DNA from: Dichetophora obliterata
Lineage: Eukaryota; Arthropoda; Insecta; Diptera; Sciomyzidae
NCBI GenBank assembly: GCA_963920525.1
Contig: OY986436.1
Span: 7,118,501-7,182,500 of the forward strand
Length of the DNA: 64,000 nt
Direction of reading: 5' to 3'
The position numbers were made by a program, and so were the translations under genes. Below are positions 34,120 through 47,139 of the stretch, piece after piece (position 1 is the first letter of the stretch; every line of letters begins with the position of its first letter). The notes under the pieces are model-generated. The model had not been told where the DNA came from. It did no database searches and saw nothing but the letters and a program-made list of their open reading frames with translations.

Positions 34120-35170
34120 AACATCTCTGCAAAGAAAGCACATTTTCAAAATGTTGTTAATATAGTGCGGTGAATGTTATGACTTGAAGCAATATAATTT
34201 TAAAATCTGAGATAGGATGAAGAAAAAGTAAGACTTTATTAACTAAAAATTGCAAAAGAAAGAACTACTAAATAAGACTCTATTCTTAGGACACTGTAAA
34301 GGTTAAAGACTTGATTTAGCTTCAAACTTTTAGAAGGAAGTTCATACTTTTCTTGAGAGCTGTGGAAGACAATTTTTTAAATGGTTTAGTGTTTGTACCG
34401 TAACAATTGGTTTTAAATAAAGTTTGGCATTAGTGGTTTTACAAAAAAACATTGATGGAAATTTGTGTTTTTGTATTTAAACCCGCCAGAGAACCTCTAG
34501 AATGTCATCTTGTCCAAAGCTGGGATAAAGGAGATGATTGGATATTGCATAGAGATATTGAAGAAGATATGGCCTATGAATTGTTCACAAAGTTAGTTCA
34601 TTCTTGAGGTACATCTCTCAAATGATTTCTTTAGAACAAAATATCTACCTTCGACCTTGGTTGTTGGTTGCCAAATCTTAAAGAAGGCATGGTAATGGCA
34701 TTAAATTTTCATAACAAATGGAACTAACTAGTGACTGTGAAAATCTTTTTGATCAAGCATTATTTGTCTACAGATGGTAGATGTTGAAAAATTTGATACA
34801 GTTGAAATAAGTTTCATATCAAAGATTGTAAGCAAAAAAATCAACTTGCGAGGTTGGTTCAGCTGATGCAGGAGTATCAAGAATGGCAAAAGGAATTGCG
34901 GAAGTCGAACGCTGTTTAAAATTCGGTAAACGATTTGCAATAGTGTAATTTTTTGTCAATTACATAATACCACAAAAATTAAATCGACTGCATATTATTC
35001 TACTGCCGATCGACAGCCGCAATAGGCTCTTAATCCTTCGATGGACGATCAATCAAAAATAACTCGAAGCACGGGTGATCTATCGTTGAGTTCAGACTCT
35101 TCTTTTAGAATGAGGGCTTAGTGAGTGTGCTAATGCGATATTGTAATCCTTGACCATAGTATATATAGAA
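34120..35170. other. Intergenic DNA downstream of the decarboxylase gene
   Basis: No gene. The segment near 35070-35160 (gatctatcgttgagttcaga, then atccttgaccat) has a diverged relative near 35950-36035, so part of this region is an old duplication. Confidence 0.4.
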
Positions 35171-35249
35171 TAATGAATAATTTTTTTTATTCATATGAAT
35201 GCTATTCACAAAGAATGCAATTCACAAAGAATTTCATAATTTTCAATTA

Positions 35250-35490
35250 TTATTTATTTATCTATTATTCTTTTTTTATTCATTTGTTATTTATTATTAA
35301 TTTTTTATTCGTTATTAATTTTTTATTCATTATTAATTTTAATTCATTACTAATTTTTTATTCATTACCAATTTTTTATTCATTATTAATTTTTTATTCA
35401 TTAATTTTTTATTCATCAGTTATTAATTTCTTATACGTTATTCATTTGTGAATCATTATTAATTTTTTATTCATTATTAATTTTTCAAAT
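35250..35490. repeat. AT-only minisatellite (ttattaattttttattca)n
   Basis: About ten imperfect copies of an ~18-20 bp unit. It produces a long low-complexity frame that is not a gene. Confidence 0.85.
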
Positions 35491-37174
35491 AATATTTTCA
35501 AGTTAATTTTAATTTTGCATTCATTGAATGCATTCCTTAGTTCGTTATTCACTAATTCAAATTTTTGAAGATAAAATCAAATTTAATGCATTCATTTAAA
35601 ACCTAAAATGCTTCTACTAAAAATCAGTTTTTTTAGTTGTGACGTTATTGAAGGAAACGAGCGAAATGCTCTAAAAAAGTTTTGGTCTGTTGTCGAGATA
35701 CTAAAGACCCTTATCTGGTGCCCCTTTGCACGGATATTGGCTTTCGTGGACTTCTTTAGTTGGACTGGTAATTTTTCATAAATTATAAAGAGAGTAATGG
35801 TAGATAATATTCTAAACTATTTCGAACAGGAAATAATTGGAAGGAAATCAACTATCGGATCCACACACTGTTATCTTTGGGGTAACACGAGGGCGTTGGA
35901 CATTAAAGTTCGAGGGTAAATTGGTAACCATATGACGAGGTGACCTGATCTATCATTGGCTTCAGACACTGGTTGTTGCTAAGGTTTTAGGCTTGTGTGC
36001 TAAGTCAAGATATTATAATCCTTGACCATGCGCCAACTATAATATGACACGATTCTTAGTATCGACTAGAATAATCTGGTGGATCCTTTGAGTTTCAAAG
36101 GGGCGTTGACGGCAGCATTATCTCGGTTGCACGCTATGGAACACCGTAGAATTTAGCCAACACGGCAGGGACTCCGTAAAACACTAAAGGATATCTCATC
36201 GTGAATCTCCGATACAAGAGGAAAACATTAGCGAATAGTCTTTGCATAGTATTTGAGATGGTTTTTCCTTTTAATACGGAGAGATTTTTCAAAAAGAATC
36301 AAACTTTTAACAAATCTTTATTAATACTTTAATAAAAATAAGACATAGTTTTGAGCAATTAAAAAATATTCTTCTCGTGCGAACTGACCTTATCTCTTGT
36401 AATCTAACACGTGTAAGATTAAGTATTTGTGTACATCAAAATTGTGAATTACTTTCACACGATTTACTTAGATAAGCAAGTGTACAAACAACTTTTTAGC
36501 ATTTTGGAACCTTGTAATATTTCCAACGTGCTATAAATTCAGCAGCAAGTCCCCCCATTAAATTATATGATGGCCTTTTATATTTTAGCATGCTTATTAG
36601 ATTACCCAAAAATGCAAAGGTGTTGTTTTCTTTTGCTCTATCATTTTCTAATAGAATGCGGTTGATAAATAAGATCTGCATCAAAAGATTGTATCGTTAG
36701 TGGAAAAAAACCCAATCGGTTTACATTTGAAGCCTCAAAAACAGGCTTAAAATTGCTTGAAAATATCTCAAACAACTTTTTTTCTGTAATTTTTTTTAAA
36801 AATGCTAAATGTTTTAAATTTTTTTTTTCTTTTCAGACAATTAAACTGGCAAGACTTGGTAGGCATTTTTTTTTTGGTAGGTGTGATATTGAATGGTGTT
36901 TTTGAAGACGAAACTAATTTTTTACTCAGTTTTTATGTACTATTTTTGTTCAAAAACTCCCAAAAATCTTAGAAAAATCTGCGAGCTATCAACATTAAAC
37001 CATCATGAAGGGCATTTAAATAAGGTCTAAAAAATTTACTACTTTTCACTGCTTTTTTTACTCATGAACTTAAAGGAAAGCCCAATATTGTCACTGATAA
37101 GTATAACATATATTTTCTGTGCATACTTTCAGGCTTAACATATTTGAGAACAGTGCTTTACTGCCAAAAAAGAA
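35491..37174. other. Intergenic DNA
   Basis: Nothing recognised beyond the diverged duplicate near 35950-36035. A motif tttcaggcttaacatatttgag near 37130 recurs near 37670. Confidence 0.4.
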
Positions 37175-37595
37175 TTATGGTCCAGTTAGCCTCGCATGGC
37201 ACAGCAGCGCATGCAACGCAGATAAGCAGCTAGCACACAGCTAAATAAATGGTGATTATGCAAAGCATAGTCACATGGTCAAAATAAAACAATAAAAAAA
37301 AGAATACAACGATTTTATTTTAATAAATTAACCGCACTTGATCAAACAATTTTACAACTTCACATCTGTTTTGCCAAAACGTCAAATACATAGAAGAATA
37401 CACAAATATTAAAATGAAATAGATCTTCCATGTTTATCTATGTAGTCAGAGATGCATTTCTGTTTTTATCTGAGCATTGCCATGCGTTGCCATGTTGTGC
37501 ATAATCAGATACACACAAATCCTATTAAACAGATTTCGATGTGACGCTTGTTAAGCCATGCACTGCTATGCCATGCGAGGCTAACTGGACCATTA
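37175..37595. mobile_element. 415 bp MITE, TTA target site (PIF/Harbinger-like)
   Basis: The element at 37178-37592 has terminal repeats TGGTCCAGTTAGCCTCGCAT (first 23 bp perfect, then diverged) and exact TTA duplications at 37175-37177 and 37593-37595. Interior non-coding. Confidence 0.8.
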
Positions 37596-37779
37596 CAGTT
37601 TCAGAAATACTGTGTGCGGAGCAGCATGCTTGTCTTTTATGCATTAAGATGTGTATACTTTCAGGCTGAACAGTTTTGAGAACAGTTTGAAAGATATTGG
37701 GCACGGAGCAGCGTCCTTAGGCAAATATCAAATGTTGTCGTACACTTTTTCGATACTAATTTTAGAATAAGGGCAATGA

Positions 37780-39425
37780 AACTTATATCATTCGAAAGGT
37801 ATTGCGCCCTATATGTGCAGAATCATTTTAGATTTTAAATTTATGACCTCTGACCCGAAATATTAACGTTGAAAGTTTGTATTATTTTTAGTAAGGAATC
37901 TCAGGTCTAGGAAGAGGTAGAATAATGAATGAGGTATCAAATGAAAGATCTGGCTGCATAGTATGATTACTTTTTAGATTGGTGACCTTCGACCGTGACG
38001 ATATGAGCGTAAAAAGAGCACTTATTAAATAAAATTAAAGTTAAAAGAGTTAAATAAAGTTAAAAAGCTAAACTGTAACAGATGGAAAAATATAATGTAT
38101 GAGGAAATTTTAGACATTGATAAGGTGTGCAAAAAATACTTCCGAAATTTTGCGTCATCTCTTACGGATACCCTACAATAAACAGTTTTTTATGTTAAAA
38201 GAGTGAATATATATTGTGATAGTGAAATTTCTTACAAATAGCAAATTATGAAAATTTTCCGTTATTTTGACATGAAAATTATTGTGATAGCTCGAAAACT
38301 ATAGATGTTTTTAGTACAACGTATTTTTGTATGAAACGACGTTGGTTCAGAAATATAACGGTATACGAAAGCTTTTTGGTAATATTTTTGTGGGATTTGT
38401 TAAAAAAAAATGCTAGTTATAATGACATCAAAACTATTGAGATATCTTAAAAAATTTAGATTTTCTCAGTACAACGTATTTCCTTGAAGCACGGTCATCG
38501 TCTCAGAATGAGAAAAAAAACGATTGAAATTTCAAGTTTTGATTTTGCAAGCAAATATCTTGGCCATTTTTCAATAGATTTTCAACAAATTTTCTTTGGT
38601 TAAAGGATCAATTAATTGACTTTGGAGAAAAAATAAAAGATTTACCGTTATCTCGCCAATTCAATGTTTTATATGGCTTTAAAAATACCTAAAATATTCA
38701 GTTTTTGCTCAAAAAATAGGCCAAACGTTTTTGTTGTTGTAATTTTTTTTCCTATACAATTTTCTTTTTTCACACTCTTTCATATGACATATCATTAGCA
38801 AAAATTGCTTCATTTTGACACATAATGAAAAAAAAACAGTTTCTATCATCGGAAATCATGATTTTTTTGATGAAAATTAAATTTTTCAAAATGTTGTTTT
38901 TATAATTTCTACAAAGCTCTACAGCTTAAAAAATAATTTCTGTAAAAAAAATTTTCAAATATTTCAAACCATTCCAAAGTTATATACACAAATCTATGTT
39001 TTAAGCCATTTCGTTATATCTAAAAATAGTACCTAAAAATAGGCGTAGGAGAAACAGTTCTTCCGTGTTTCTAAACCGATTTTGATAGTTTTTTAAATAA
39101 ATTAGAGTAGGGAGTAAGTTCACCGAATAGTTATTTAACCTTTGACTTGAATTATGAGCATTGAAAGAATATTTCTGAATAAAACGTAAACTCTAAGAAA
39201 TAGATATTAATACAATGTAGGAAAAATATTTTTCGCTATTTCTTACGGATACCCTACAATAAGCATTTTTTTATAGTAATTTTTTTATTTTACAAATAGT
39301 AAATTCTGAAAAATTTTGATATGAAAGTTATGACGATATCTCGAAAACTATTGCTTTCTCTCGAAACTTAAGCTTTTCTTAGTACAACACATTTTCTTAA
39401 GGCAAGGCCAATGCCTCAGAATGAA
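37780..39425 (+). repeat. Dispersed repeat family X, forward copy with partial tandem
   Basis: A ~1.08 kb unit and a partial second unit share cttacggataccctacaata (38161 and 39242) and cagaatgagaaaaa-type segments. The same family occurs inverted at 47140-48190. Words such as gatatctcaaaaactat and ttgcaagcaaatatcttggc repeat between copies. No coding region or ends are recognised. Confidence 0.75.
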
Positions 39426-39990
39426 AAAAACGATTGACATTTCAGAAAGTTGGTCGAATTTCGAAGAAAAAACGAACAAAAGAAAAAACGAATAAAAAAA
39501 CTGAACAAAGAAAAGAAAAAACGCAGCATGCAAATAATCAGTTGTTTGATGTAATTGCGTGTTGAGGTATCGCAAAATTCAATTGAACTGCTGACCCAAA
39601 GCTTTCCAATGAAGGCCTTTTGAAGCAGTATCGACGGTTGCAAATTCTAACCCTTATTTTCGATGAAATAAAAAATTTCTCTCTCTCTCTCTCTATCTCT
39701 CAGCAAGTCCCTTTCTGAGGTAGGCAAATCAAAAAGAATTCGATGAACTGCTGAGCCAAAGCTTTGCACGGGAGGCCTTTTGAAGCAATTCATAGTCAGC
39801 TAAATTGAAGTGCTCTTTTTCAATGACATGCAATGATAAAATTACAATGGTGTGTCATACGTTGGGTCAGCGCTTTCAGCTGACTTGCAAGCACTCAAAA
39901 AGGCCTTTCGGAGTGCTTTTTTCTCCGATGGGTTGGCACAACTCTATACTGATGCTAAGTTCGAGCACGATCTGCCGTTTAAAGCGGGAT
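39426..39990. repeat. Short direct duplication and (CT)n microsatellite
   Basis: A segment gaactgctgacccaaagctt with aaggccttttgaagca (about 39580) recurs ~165 bp later (about 39740). Between them (CT)n lies at about 39678-39702. Non-coding. Confidence 0.65.
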
Positions 39991-40403
39991 TAGGGCCCCC
40001 AAACGATACATGTCGTAAGTACATGTAGGTAAAAGTAACGGGACTTTTTTCGTTGCCCTTACACACATCACACATGTCGGATGGACTTAATTATTTTTAA
40101 GCTGTCTAAGAATTAACATATCGAGACAAAATATTGTTTTGAACATTTATTTTTATATTTTTGATTTTAAATATTCCAAGCCGATACAAAAAATTCGCGT
40201 CAAAATATAACATTTGTCACGTTCGGCAGTTTAGCCGCGAGATGTGCTCCTTTGAAAAATGTTCATCAAATCAAAAAATACATTAAGTTGGATGGCCTTA
40301 TCAAAAAGTGATGGCCTTGATTTTTTGCTCACAAACGAAACTACATGTGTGATGACTTGACAGGTCGGATGGACATATAGTATCGTTTTGGGGGGGCCCT
40401 ATT
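39988..40403. mobile_element. MITE with AGGGCCCCC ends
   Basis: Terminal repeats AGGGCCCCCAAACGATAC at 39992 pair with an inverse ending at 40400 (two extra C and one extra A in the right copy). The flanking triplet att is present on both sides. Interior non-coding; contains two inverted copies of acatgtcggatggac-like sequence. Confidence 0.65.
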
Positions 40404-40560
40404 CACTGATCACGTTCAGCTAGTGTTCTGCAAAAATTTAAACTATTTTAATCAAGTCCAAGAGCGTGCAGCAAGTTTTTGTTACTCTCTCATTGAGCGT
40501 GGAGAGAGATAAAGCTCAAAAACTTCATACAAAAAAACTTGCTGAAGGTAGTCAGTGAAT
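40402..40560. mobile_element. Small foldback MITE candidate
   Basis: cactgatcacgttcagc (about 40404) pairs with gctgaaggtagtcagtg (about 40542) with three mismatches. It directly abuts the preceding MITE. Boundaries uncertain. Confidence 0.4.
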
Positions 40561-40850
40561 CCGCCTTTAGTTTGTTTTGTGAACGCATTTCCTGAACGCA
40601 ACCTCAGTTCTCGCTGCTGAAGTCTCTTTTATGTCTTTATCGACCGTAAACAGGTGCCTCAAAGTGCTCAAAGATTTGGTAAGAAAAAAAAGTTGGCCAC
40701 ATCCATATCAGGGTTTGAATCGCAGCAGAAGTGATCGAGTAAACAATCTTATCAAATGAAGTAACGTATCGAAATGATTCGCAACTATTAAACGAAATTT
40801 AAATAAAAGTTTATCGATTTTCGGATGCATTTTTGTGCATTGTAATAGAT
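40561..40850. other. Intergenic spacer
   Basis: Nothing recognised. Confidence 0.4.
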
Positions 40851-40996
40851 TAACCGCTTTATTTTGTATAACGAAAATGCACACCAACGACAAGCAAAAC
40901 ACGAGAAGCAATACTTTTTCCTATACGAAATACTATTGTTTCTCGTGTCTTTCTTGTCGTTGGTGTGCATTTTCGTTATACAAAATAAAGCGGTAA
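40851..40996. mobile_element. 140 bp near-perfect hairpin, TAA-flanked
   Basis: The arms (about 40853-40914 and 40933-40994) pair over 62 bp with four mismatches; the outer 42 bp are perfect. The loop is 18 bp. TAA at 40851-40853 and 40994-40996 suggests a PIF/Harbinger-like mini-MITE. Transcripts would fold into a long miRNA-like or hairpin-siRNA precursor. Confidence 0.85.
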
Positions 40997-41999
40997 ATGT
41001 CAAGGAGTCGTCAAGCAATTGTGTTAATCGTAAATCTTAACGGAAATCATCATAAATGGTCATCACCGACAAATTTTTACAAGCGGGTTATAACTACATG
41101 GAATCATTTTTATCATTCATACGTTCGTACGCAGTTTTTTCCCGAAAAAAACGCAATTGTTGCCAACAAGTTAAAATTAACAACAAATGTTACAAAATGT
41201 GTAAATAGATAAAAGTAGAAAATAAGTAGATAAATGAAAAAAAAAACTAAACTGATAAATATTAGATACGCGGCAAGAGTGGCGTATGGGTGATTATGAT
41301 AAAATTGTTAATAGATAGAAAAATTATAAAAATTAGCTACAATTGCAGTGAATGACGCTGAAAGTTTGTGATTTTTTTTTTAATCAGTTCAAAATAGAGA
41401 AAAAATATAACTTGGTGTACATAAACTCTATTTAGACACGAGTTGTTTTTTTTAGGCTTTTGTGGAGGTAATTGAGCAGCACCGTTTCATTGTATGCGAA
41501 ACATGTGAAATATAATTAATTCTTTATATATACTTTTTCTATATCTTTTTATCTAGTTCTAATCTCTTTTTTGCACTGAACTTCAATAAAAGTTTTTTTT
41601 AATTTTTTATATCATTTTTATATCATTTAATTTTTTTATATAAAAAAATACTGTATTGTGTACTTTTTGCTATTAGTATCGATATTGTGTCAGGCAAAAA
41701 TAAAAATTAAACAAAAACCTTCCATTTCCATTTTTTCTATGTTGCTTTGGTATTTTTTGGTATTGTGTCAAATTGACACATAAGCGACTTTTTCGTAACT
41801 TTTTTTTAACTACGGATGAGTTTTAAAATTGACTATTGGACCGATTGACCTGAAATTTTAGCAGTTAATTGGTTCGAGTACGAGATAGGATAAAAACTTT
41901 TTGACACACCCCTTTTACAGCCCTACATTTCGTCTACATTTCGGACGGTTTTTATCGTATTAGACTAAAATTTGGTAATGTAGTTCATATGCTTACTTT
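40997..41999. other. Intergenic DNA
   Basis: AT-rich. A palindrome tgtcaaattgaca lies near 41767. A unit related to the duplication at 30.5 kb is at about 41830-41990. No gene. Confidence 0.4.
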
Positions 42000-43110
42000 C
42001 GGACACTGCGAGCTCGTTTACGAGTCGGAGATCTCGGACTCGCAATATTGGACTCTTAAACGAGCTCGCAACGAACGAGAGATCTCGGATCTATAAATTT
42101 TTCTATGTGACTTATCCTAAGAAAAACAACTTGAAAAATTTTTCAGTGAAAATGATGTACATTATAATAAAAACTTAATGATATAATATATGAAAAAAAA
42201 TTTCATAAATTTCTTTATACAAAATTAAATAAAAATACTTAGAATTTTTTCATATAAAAATTATGAAATTTATTCAATGAAAAAATACTTTTTATTAAGA
42301 AAATTCTATATGTTCATACAAAAAAGTCGGACTCGTAAACTAACACGAGATCTCGGATCCATACAAAATTATGTAAAAGCTTTAAAATTTTCTCATATAA
42401 ATTTCTTCATAAAAAATTTTATAAAAAACTAAAAATTTTTGTCATATAAAAATGAAGAAAATTTTTTGATTTAAATATACGTATTTTTAGCAGCTAACAA
42501 TAAAATAACTTTTTATTAAAAAAAATTCTATATTTTTATATAAAAAAGTCGAACTCGTAAACGAACACGAGATCTCGGATCCATACAAAACTATGCAAAA
42601 AGACTTAGAATTTTTTCATATAAATTTCTTCATAAAAAATTTAATAAAAAACTTCCAATTTTTTCATATAAATTTCTTCATAAAAAATTTTATAAAAACT
42701 TAAAATTTTTTCATATAAAACTTATGAAATTTTTTTTTATTTTAATTAACGTATTTTTAGCAGCTAATAATGAAAAAATACTTTTTATTCAAAAAATTAT
42801 AAAAAATTCGAAGTCTTTTTATAAAATTTTCTATAAAAAATTCTAAGTCTTTTTGCATAGTTTTGTATGAATCCGAGATCTCGTGTTCGTTTACGAGTTG
42901 GACTTTTTTATATGAAAAAATAAAATTTTTTTAAAAAGTATTTTTCCATTATTAGCTGCTTAAAATACTTCAATTAAAATAAAAAAAAAATTCAAAGTTT
43001 TTATATGAAAAAATTCCAAGTCTTTTTATAAAATTCTCTATGAAGAAATTTATATGAAAAAATTCTAAGTGTTTTAATAAAATTTTGTTTGTATCCGATA
43101 TCTCGTATTA
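42000..43110. repeat. Complex direct and inverted repeats with GAGATCTCGGA core
   Basis: The word cacgagatctcggatccata occurs near 42345 and 42572; related forms lie near 42028 and 42081; it is inverted near 42880 and decayed near 43088. AT-rich blocks (ttttttcatataaatttctt) between them repeat several times. The two halves around ~42800 are mirror-like, so the block can fold back. No ends or coding region. Confidence 0.7.
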
Positions 43111-43319
43111 GTTTTTTCATTTAATTGTAAAAATTTTTTTAAAACAGTTTTAAAAATAAATCAGTTATTTTTAGTTCGCGTTTATTATTACATGTTTTAA
43201 GCAAAAAAAAAAAAAATATAAAATAAAAAAAATTTATAAAAAAATAGCATTTTGGACTTTCGTAAAAAAAATTTATAAAAAACCTATATTTTAGAACAGC
43301 AGAACAAAAAAATTTTTTT

Positions 43320-43470
43320 TCCCGGTTGGGATTTGAGCCTACGACCATAGGCTAGCTCTCATTTTTAGTAATGCAAATTTAGCAACGATTTTTAACAACT
43401 GCGATGGTCGAATGGATAATCTCATGGACTTACAATCGCTGCCGAAGTTCAAATTTCTAGATGATGGTAA
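43320..43470. other. Degenerate tRNA-like segments (possible SINE head)
   Basis: The plus strand reads gatggtcgaatggataatc followed by a B-box-like agttcaaattt near 43447; the minus strand shows a B-box-like ggctcaaatccc near 43328. Too decayed for a tRNA gene. Confidence 0.3.
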
Positions 43471-43653
43471 TTTTTCAATTTAATTTAATGTTAATAATTA
43501 TAATGTTTACAGTTTTTCTATAGTATAAAAATTATAATTCTCATAACATGCAGTTTAAAATCTTAAAAAATTGGGTTTTTTGCAAAAAAGTTGTTGGCTT
43601 ATGTTTTAGGCAGTTCGAGAAGGATTCGATATTTTTAATTAACGAATCGTTCT

Positions 43654-43850
43654 CGAATCGTATTCTCGGACTTGTTAACGAATCGTATTCTCGGACTTGA
43701 TAACGAATCGTATTCTCGGACTCGTTAACGAATCGCATTCTCGGACTCGTTAACGAATCGTATTCTTGGAATCGTTAACGATTCGCATTCTCGAACTCGT
43801 TAACGAATCGTTTTCTCGGACTCGTTAACGAATGGTGATTTTCTCCCGTT
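43654..43850. repeat. 25 bp tandem repeat, about eight copies
   Basis: The unit cgaatcgtattctcggactc plus gttaa starts at 43654, 43679, 43704, 43729, 43754, 43779, 43804 and 43829. Each unit contains the palindrome tcgttaacga or a variant. There are no spacers of the CRISPR kind. The word ttggcttattggg follows at ~43925, as at the right end of insert C. Confidence 0.9.
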
Positions 43851-43859
43851 CGCGTATTC

Positions 43860-45516
43860 GAAAACAATAATCGTTAACGATTAAAAGGTCCGAGAATGCG
43901 GATTTTATTCGTTTCGAATTCATTTGGCTTATTGGGTACACAAACTTTTCAAAGGATAAGAGTCGAGTGCAGCAAAGCGAGCGAGCTAGGTATAACCTGA
44001 ATTAAACGCTTTTAAATGCAAATCGTGTGTGTCTTAACTAATCACGTATAGGTGATCAGTGTGGTGATCACGGAAAAAAGAACTGGTTCTGAACCTATCA
44101 AGTGATAGGTCCCAATTCTGCCACCAACATATGAAACCGACCGGTCTCTTTTACATGGCGTTGTCATTGACAGTTTTCAATTGCCACCTGCGGCATCACC
44201 TTTGACCGGTTCAGTGACCAGTCCAGAGGAGTAGATTGGTGACCTATTTTGACGAAAAAAGAACCGGTTCAGAACCTACCACGTAATATGTTCAAAAGGG
44301 ATAGGGACGAGTTATATCAGACCTCTCCTCTGATAGCTGTCCTTTTGAGCTGTCATGGGACCAGTCATTTAAGGGCAATTGACTCTGTTTTCTCCATAGG
44401 AAAGCGACTCTTTCGTAAATTTTTGTTAACGACGCATGCGTGTTAATGTACAGTGGTGTGCACAATATACTTATTTTTTTGTTTGTTTATTTCTTGGTGC
44501 TTGTGGTTAAATAACGACTGAAGATGACATTGAGTTTTAATGCATTATCCTTATTTTAAAAAAAATACTATGTTTTGATAACGAAATACAATTCAATAAT
44601 GCACCCACAGGATTTTGAGCACTGAACATTTTTGAAAAGATGTTAATTCTAGGAAGTTCATGGTACGAATTCTAAAAACAAAAATTTGAATTTAAACATT
44701 GCTTGAGGAGAATCGGATTCTTAAATATTTATGCACTTTATCTACCTGTTCAAGTTGTTGAAAGTATTCTAAATTTCCTTTTTTCTTCTCTCTGTCAAAA
44801 CCAAGTTAAATGTCTCCGGTTAGTTTTTCAAAGTTCATTTGCACTTAACACTGCGCACACGTAGCTTCAACTAGCTGTTTCTACTTAATTTTTGTTATCA
44901 TTTATGTCTAAATAATAATTGAATAAAGTTTACTTTGTAGCAGCTTTGCGTTATGTTTGTTTCAAAAACAGAACAGATAAAAGCAGATATATCTATAAAT
45001 TTGCAAAAAAAAAAAAAAACAAACCGTCACAAGTACTCGAATTTATCGTCGTCGTCATCATCAGCGCTGTCATTGTCTTTTCAATTGCTTTTATTGTATA
45101 CATGTTGTTGTGTTCTTCTTGTTGTAGTTGTTGTTATTGCTAAAGTTTGCTCAATTGTGGCGGTTTTATGTGTTTTCTCTGTTTTGTTACCGAGTTTCTG
45201 TATTTGTTTTGCTTCCATTCAGTATTTAAGTGCATTTTAGGTACACGTGTACCCAATGAACTGAACTGCTGCTCATGTTGTAGAAAGTGAACTAAACAGC
45301 TATGTATACAAGATTGGGGTGCAACATGTAGCGAATTACAGCTGGTGAGCAACTTAACTGGTTTTTATTAAAAATTTATGACATTTAAAGTAGCTATTAA
45401 ATTATAGTTCGTGTTAACGTTGTTAAAATGAGTCATGTGTATTCTATTCTTTTTTTAAACTTTGCTCATATTATTTTATTTTACTAAGTTATGCAATATT
45501 TAGATAAATTTTAATA
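43860..45516. other. Intergenic DNA with a ~180 bp diverged duplication
   Basis: aaaaaagaactggttctgaa near 44074 recurs as aaaaaagaaccggttcagaa near 44255. A short frame at 44919-45143 has a hydrophobic Val/Ile-rich stretch and Cys-rich end but no homology I recognise. No gene supported. Confidence 0.4.
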
Positions 45517-45610
45517 TACAGCCATGGTCACATAAATAGCACAAAATTTAATATAATCTCAACATTTCTAATTTATTTCACATTTTGCTTAAAAAGGTTT
45601 GTCTGGCAGT

Positions 45611-45730
45611 CTTACATTCAAAGATCATTTTGATTACGTTATACCTAAAGCATACTCTATGCTAGGATTTAATATATTGAGAAGAAATTTTAGAGAGAGC
45701 CCTTTGAGAGTCCTTAGTTCATTGTCTTAG
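45611..45730 (+). pseudogene. LINE reverse transcriptase C-terminal fragment
   Basis: The open frame reads FKDHFDYVIPKAYSMLGF then RRNFRESPLRVL, the thumb-side motif found after the reverse transcriptase palm in jockey-like non-LTR elements. It stops at a TAG at 45730. Only ~40 residues remain. Confidence 0.6.
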
Positions 45731-47139
45731 TATAACCCAGTGGTAAACGGACACGTGACGTAACCAATTATTTCTTAAATACAATGTAGCTGCGGGGACT
45801 CCGAAGTCTGTTTACAATTCTCAATTACATTTGTTTGGACATGGCAGCTAAAACACTGATGGCATTTAACTTACACAGTAAGCGACGATGGGAGTAGGTA
45901 TGCATAAGATAGGAGAGAACAAAAACAATGACGCACAAAATTGGAGAGTACACAAATAAATTTAATGAAAATCCTCTCTACGCCAAATGCACAACGAAAA
46001 CGAAAGAGAACTTACCGAAATAAAGCAAACAAATGCAAATGACGCCACAAATTATTTTCAAAACAATTTTTACAATTGAATGAACGAATTTATTACCTTT
46101 TATCTAGCACTTCAAAGTTAATGTTTCATAATACTTTGTTATTTTATACATAAACCTTTGTTCTGGTTTAAACATAAAGATTAATAGTTTTCACAAACAC
46201 ACTTAACTGCAAAACTTCCTGTTAAAAAACACGATGTTACTACAGAGAGGAATTAAGTCAAACTGTTGTTTGAACAATGAAAACAAAATAATCTGAGCAC
46301 AAACAAGAAATGAGCACAAACAAGGTTTTGTTTCCGCTTACAGTTATGCATTACAATGTCATCACCTACAAATTTTTACTAGCGGGTAACTTATTTATTG
46401 TAAGCTGAAATTTATATTTTTCATAATTATTCTGAATATTGTTTAATAAAAAATCTTCTTCTAGTATCAAATCATATTGGAGTTCGTTAATGTTTTTTTT
46501 TAATTACTAGTATCACCTGAGGTTGAAAATCGACCAACTGTTCGTAAACAGTAAAAAAATTAACATTGACCGTAGCTTATTTTAAGGCACTGTAGCGTAG
46601 ATTTCAGAAAACATACATTAAAGATGGCATAGCGTAGACGACAGTACTCGTTAGCCATTTTTGTAGCGGTGCAATTTTTGTAAGGGAGTTTATTAATATC
46701 CCTTCCGAATTAACATCGAGAGGAGTAAAATGTATGAGCTGGCTCTATTATTTATCCTACCAGCATTTCTTCCAAACATATACACCCCTTTCAGCCAGAC
46801 TTTTAGGGACCTTCACAAAAAACCAATAAATTAAGAAAGTTTACGAAAATAGTTCTTAGCTGTTATTACCCTTGAGATGGTTCAATTCGGTTTTTATCTT
46901 CTACGTTTCTTTTAAACCCTTCACGGTTTCTCTAATGATGTGGCATTTTTCGGAAAGCAAAATTAATTCTTTTTAACGCTCACATTTCGGATCATTGGTT
47001 ACCAGTCAAAATTTTGTACATTTTATTTGCGCAACAGCACCTTTTGAATGCTAAATGATTTGTTTACCTTCATTTCAAATCAACACTAAAAAAGTACGAC
47101 AGCTTTCGTTCTTCATGGTATGAAAATATAACTTTTGAT

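Noticed and set aside
35173..35451. 92-residue Phe/Ile/Tyr-rich frame
   Set aside because: Produced entirely by the AT minisatellite.
43654..43850. CRISPR-like array
   Set aside because: The 25 bp units are directly contiguous with no unique spacers, in a eukaryotic context.
44919..45240. Two overlapping small frames with a hydrophobic stretch and Cys-rich tail
   Set aside because: Both frames read the same pyrimidine-rich low-complexity DNA. No conservation evidence or homology.
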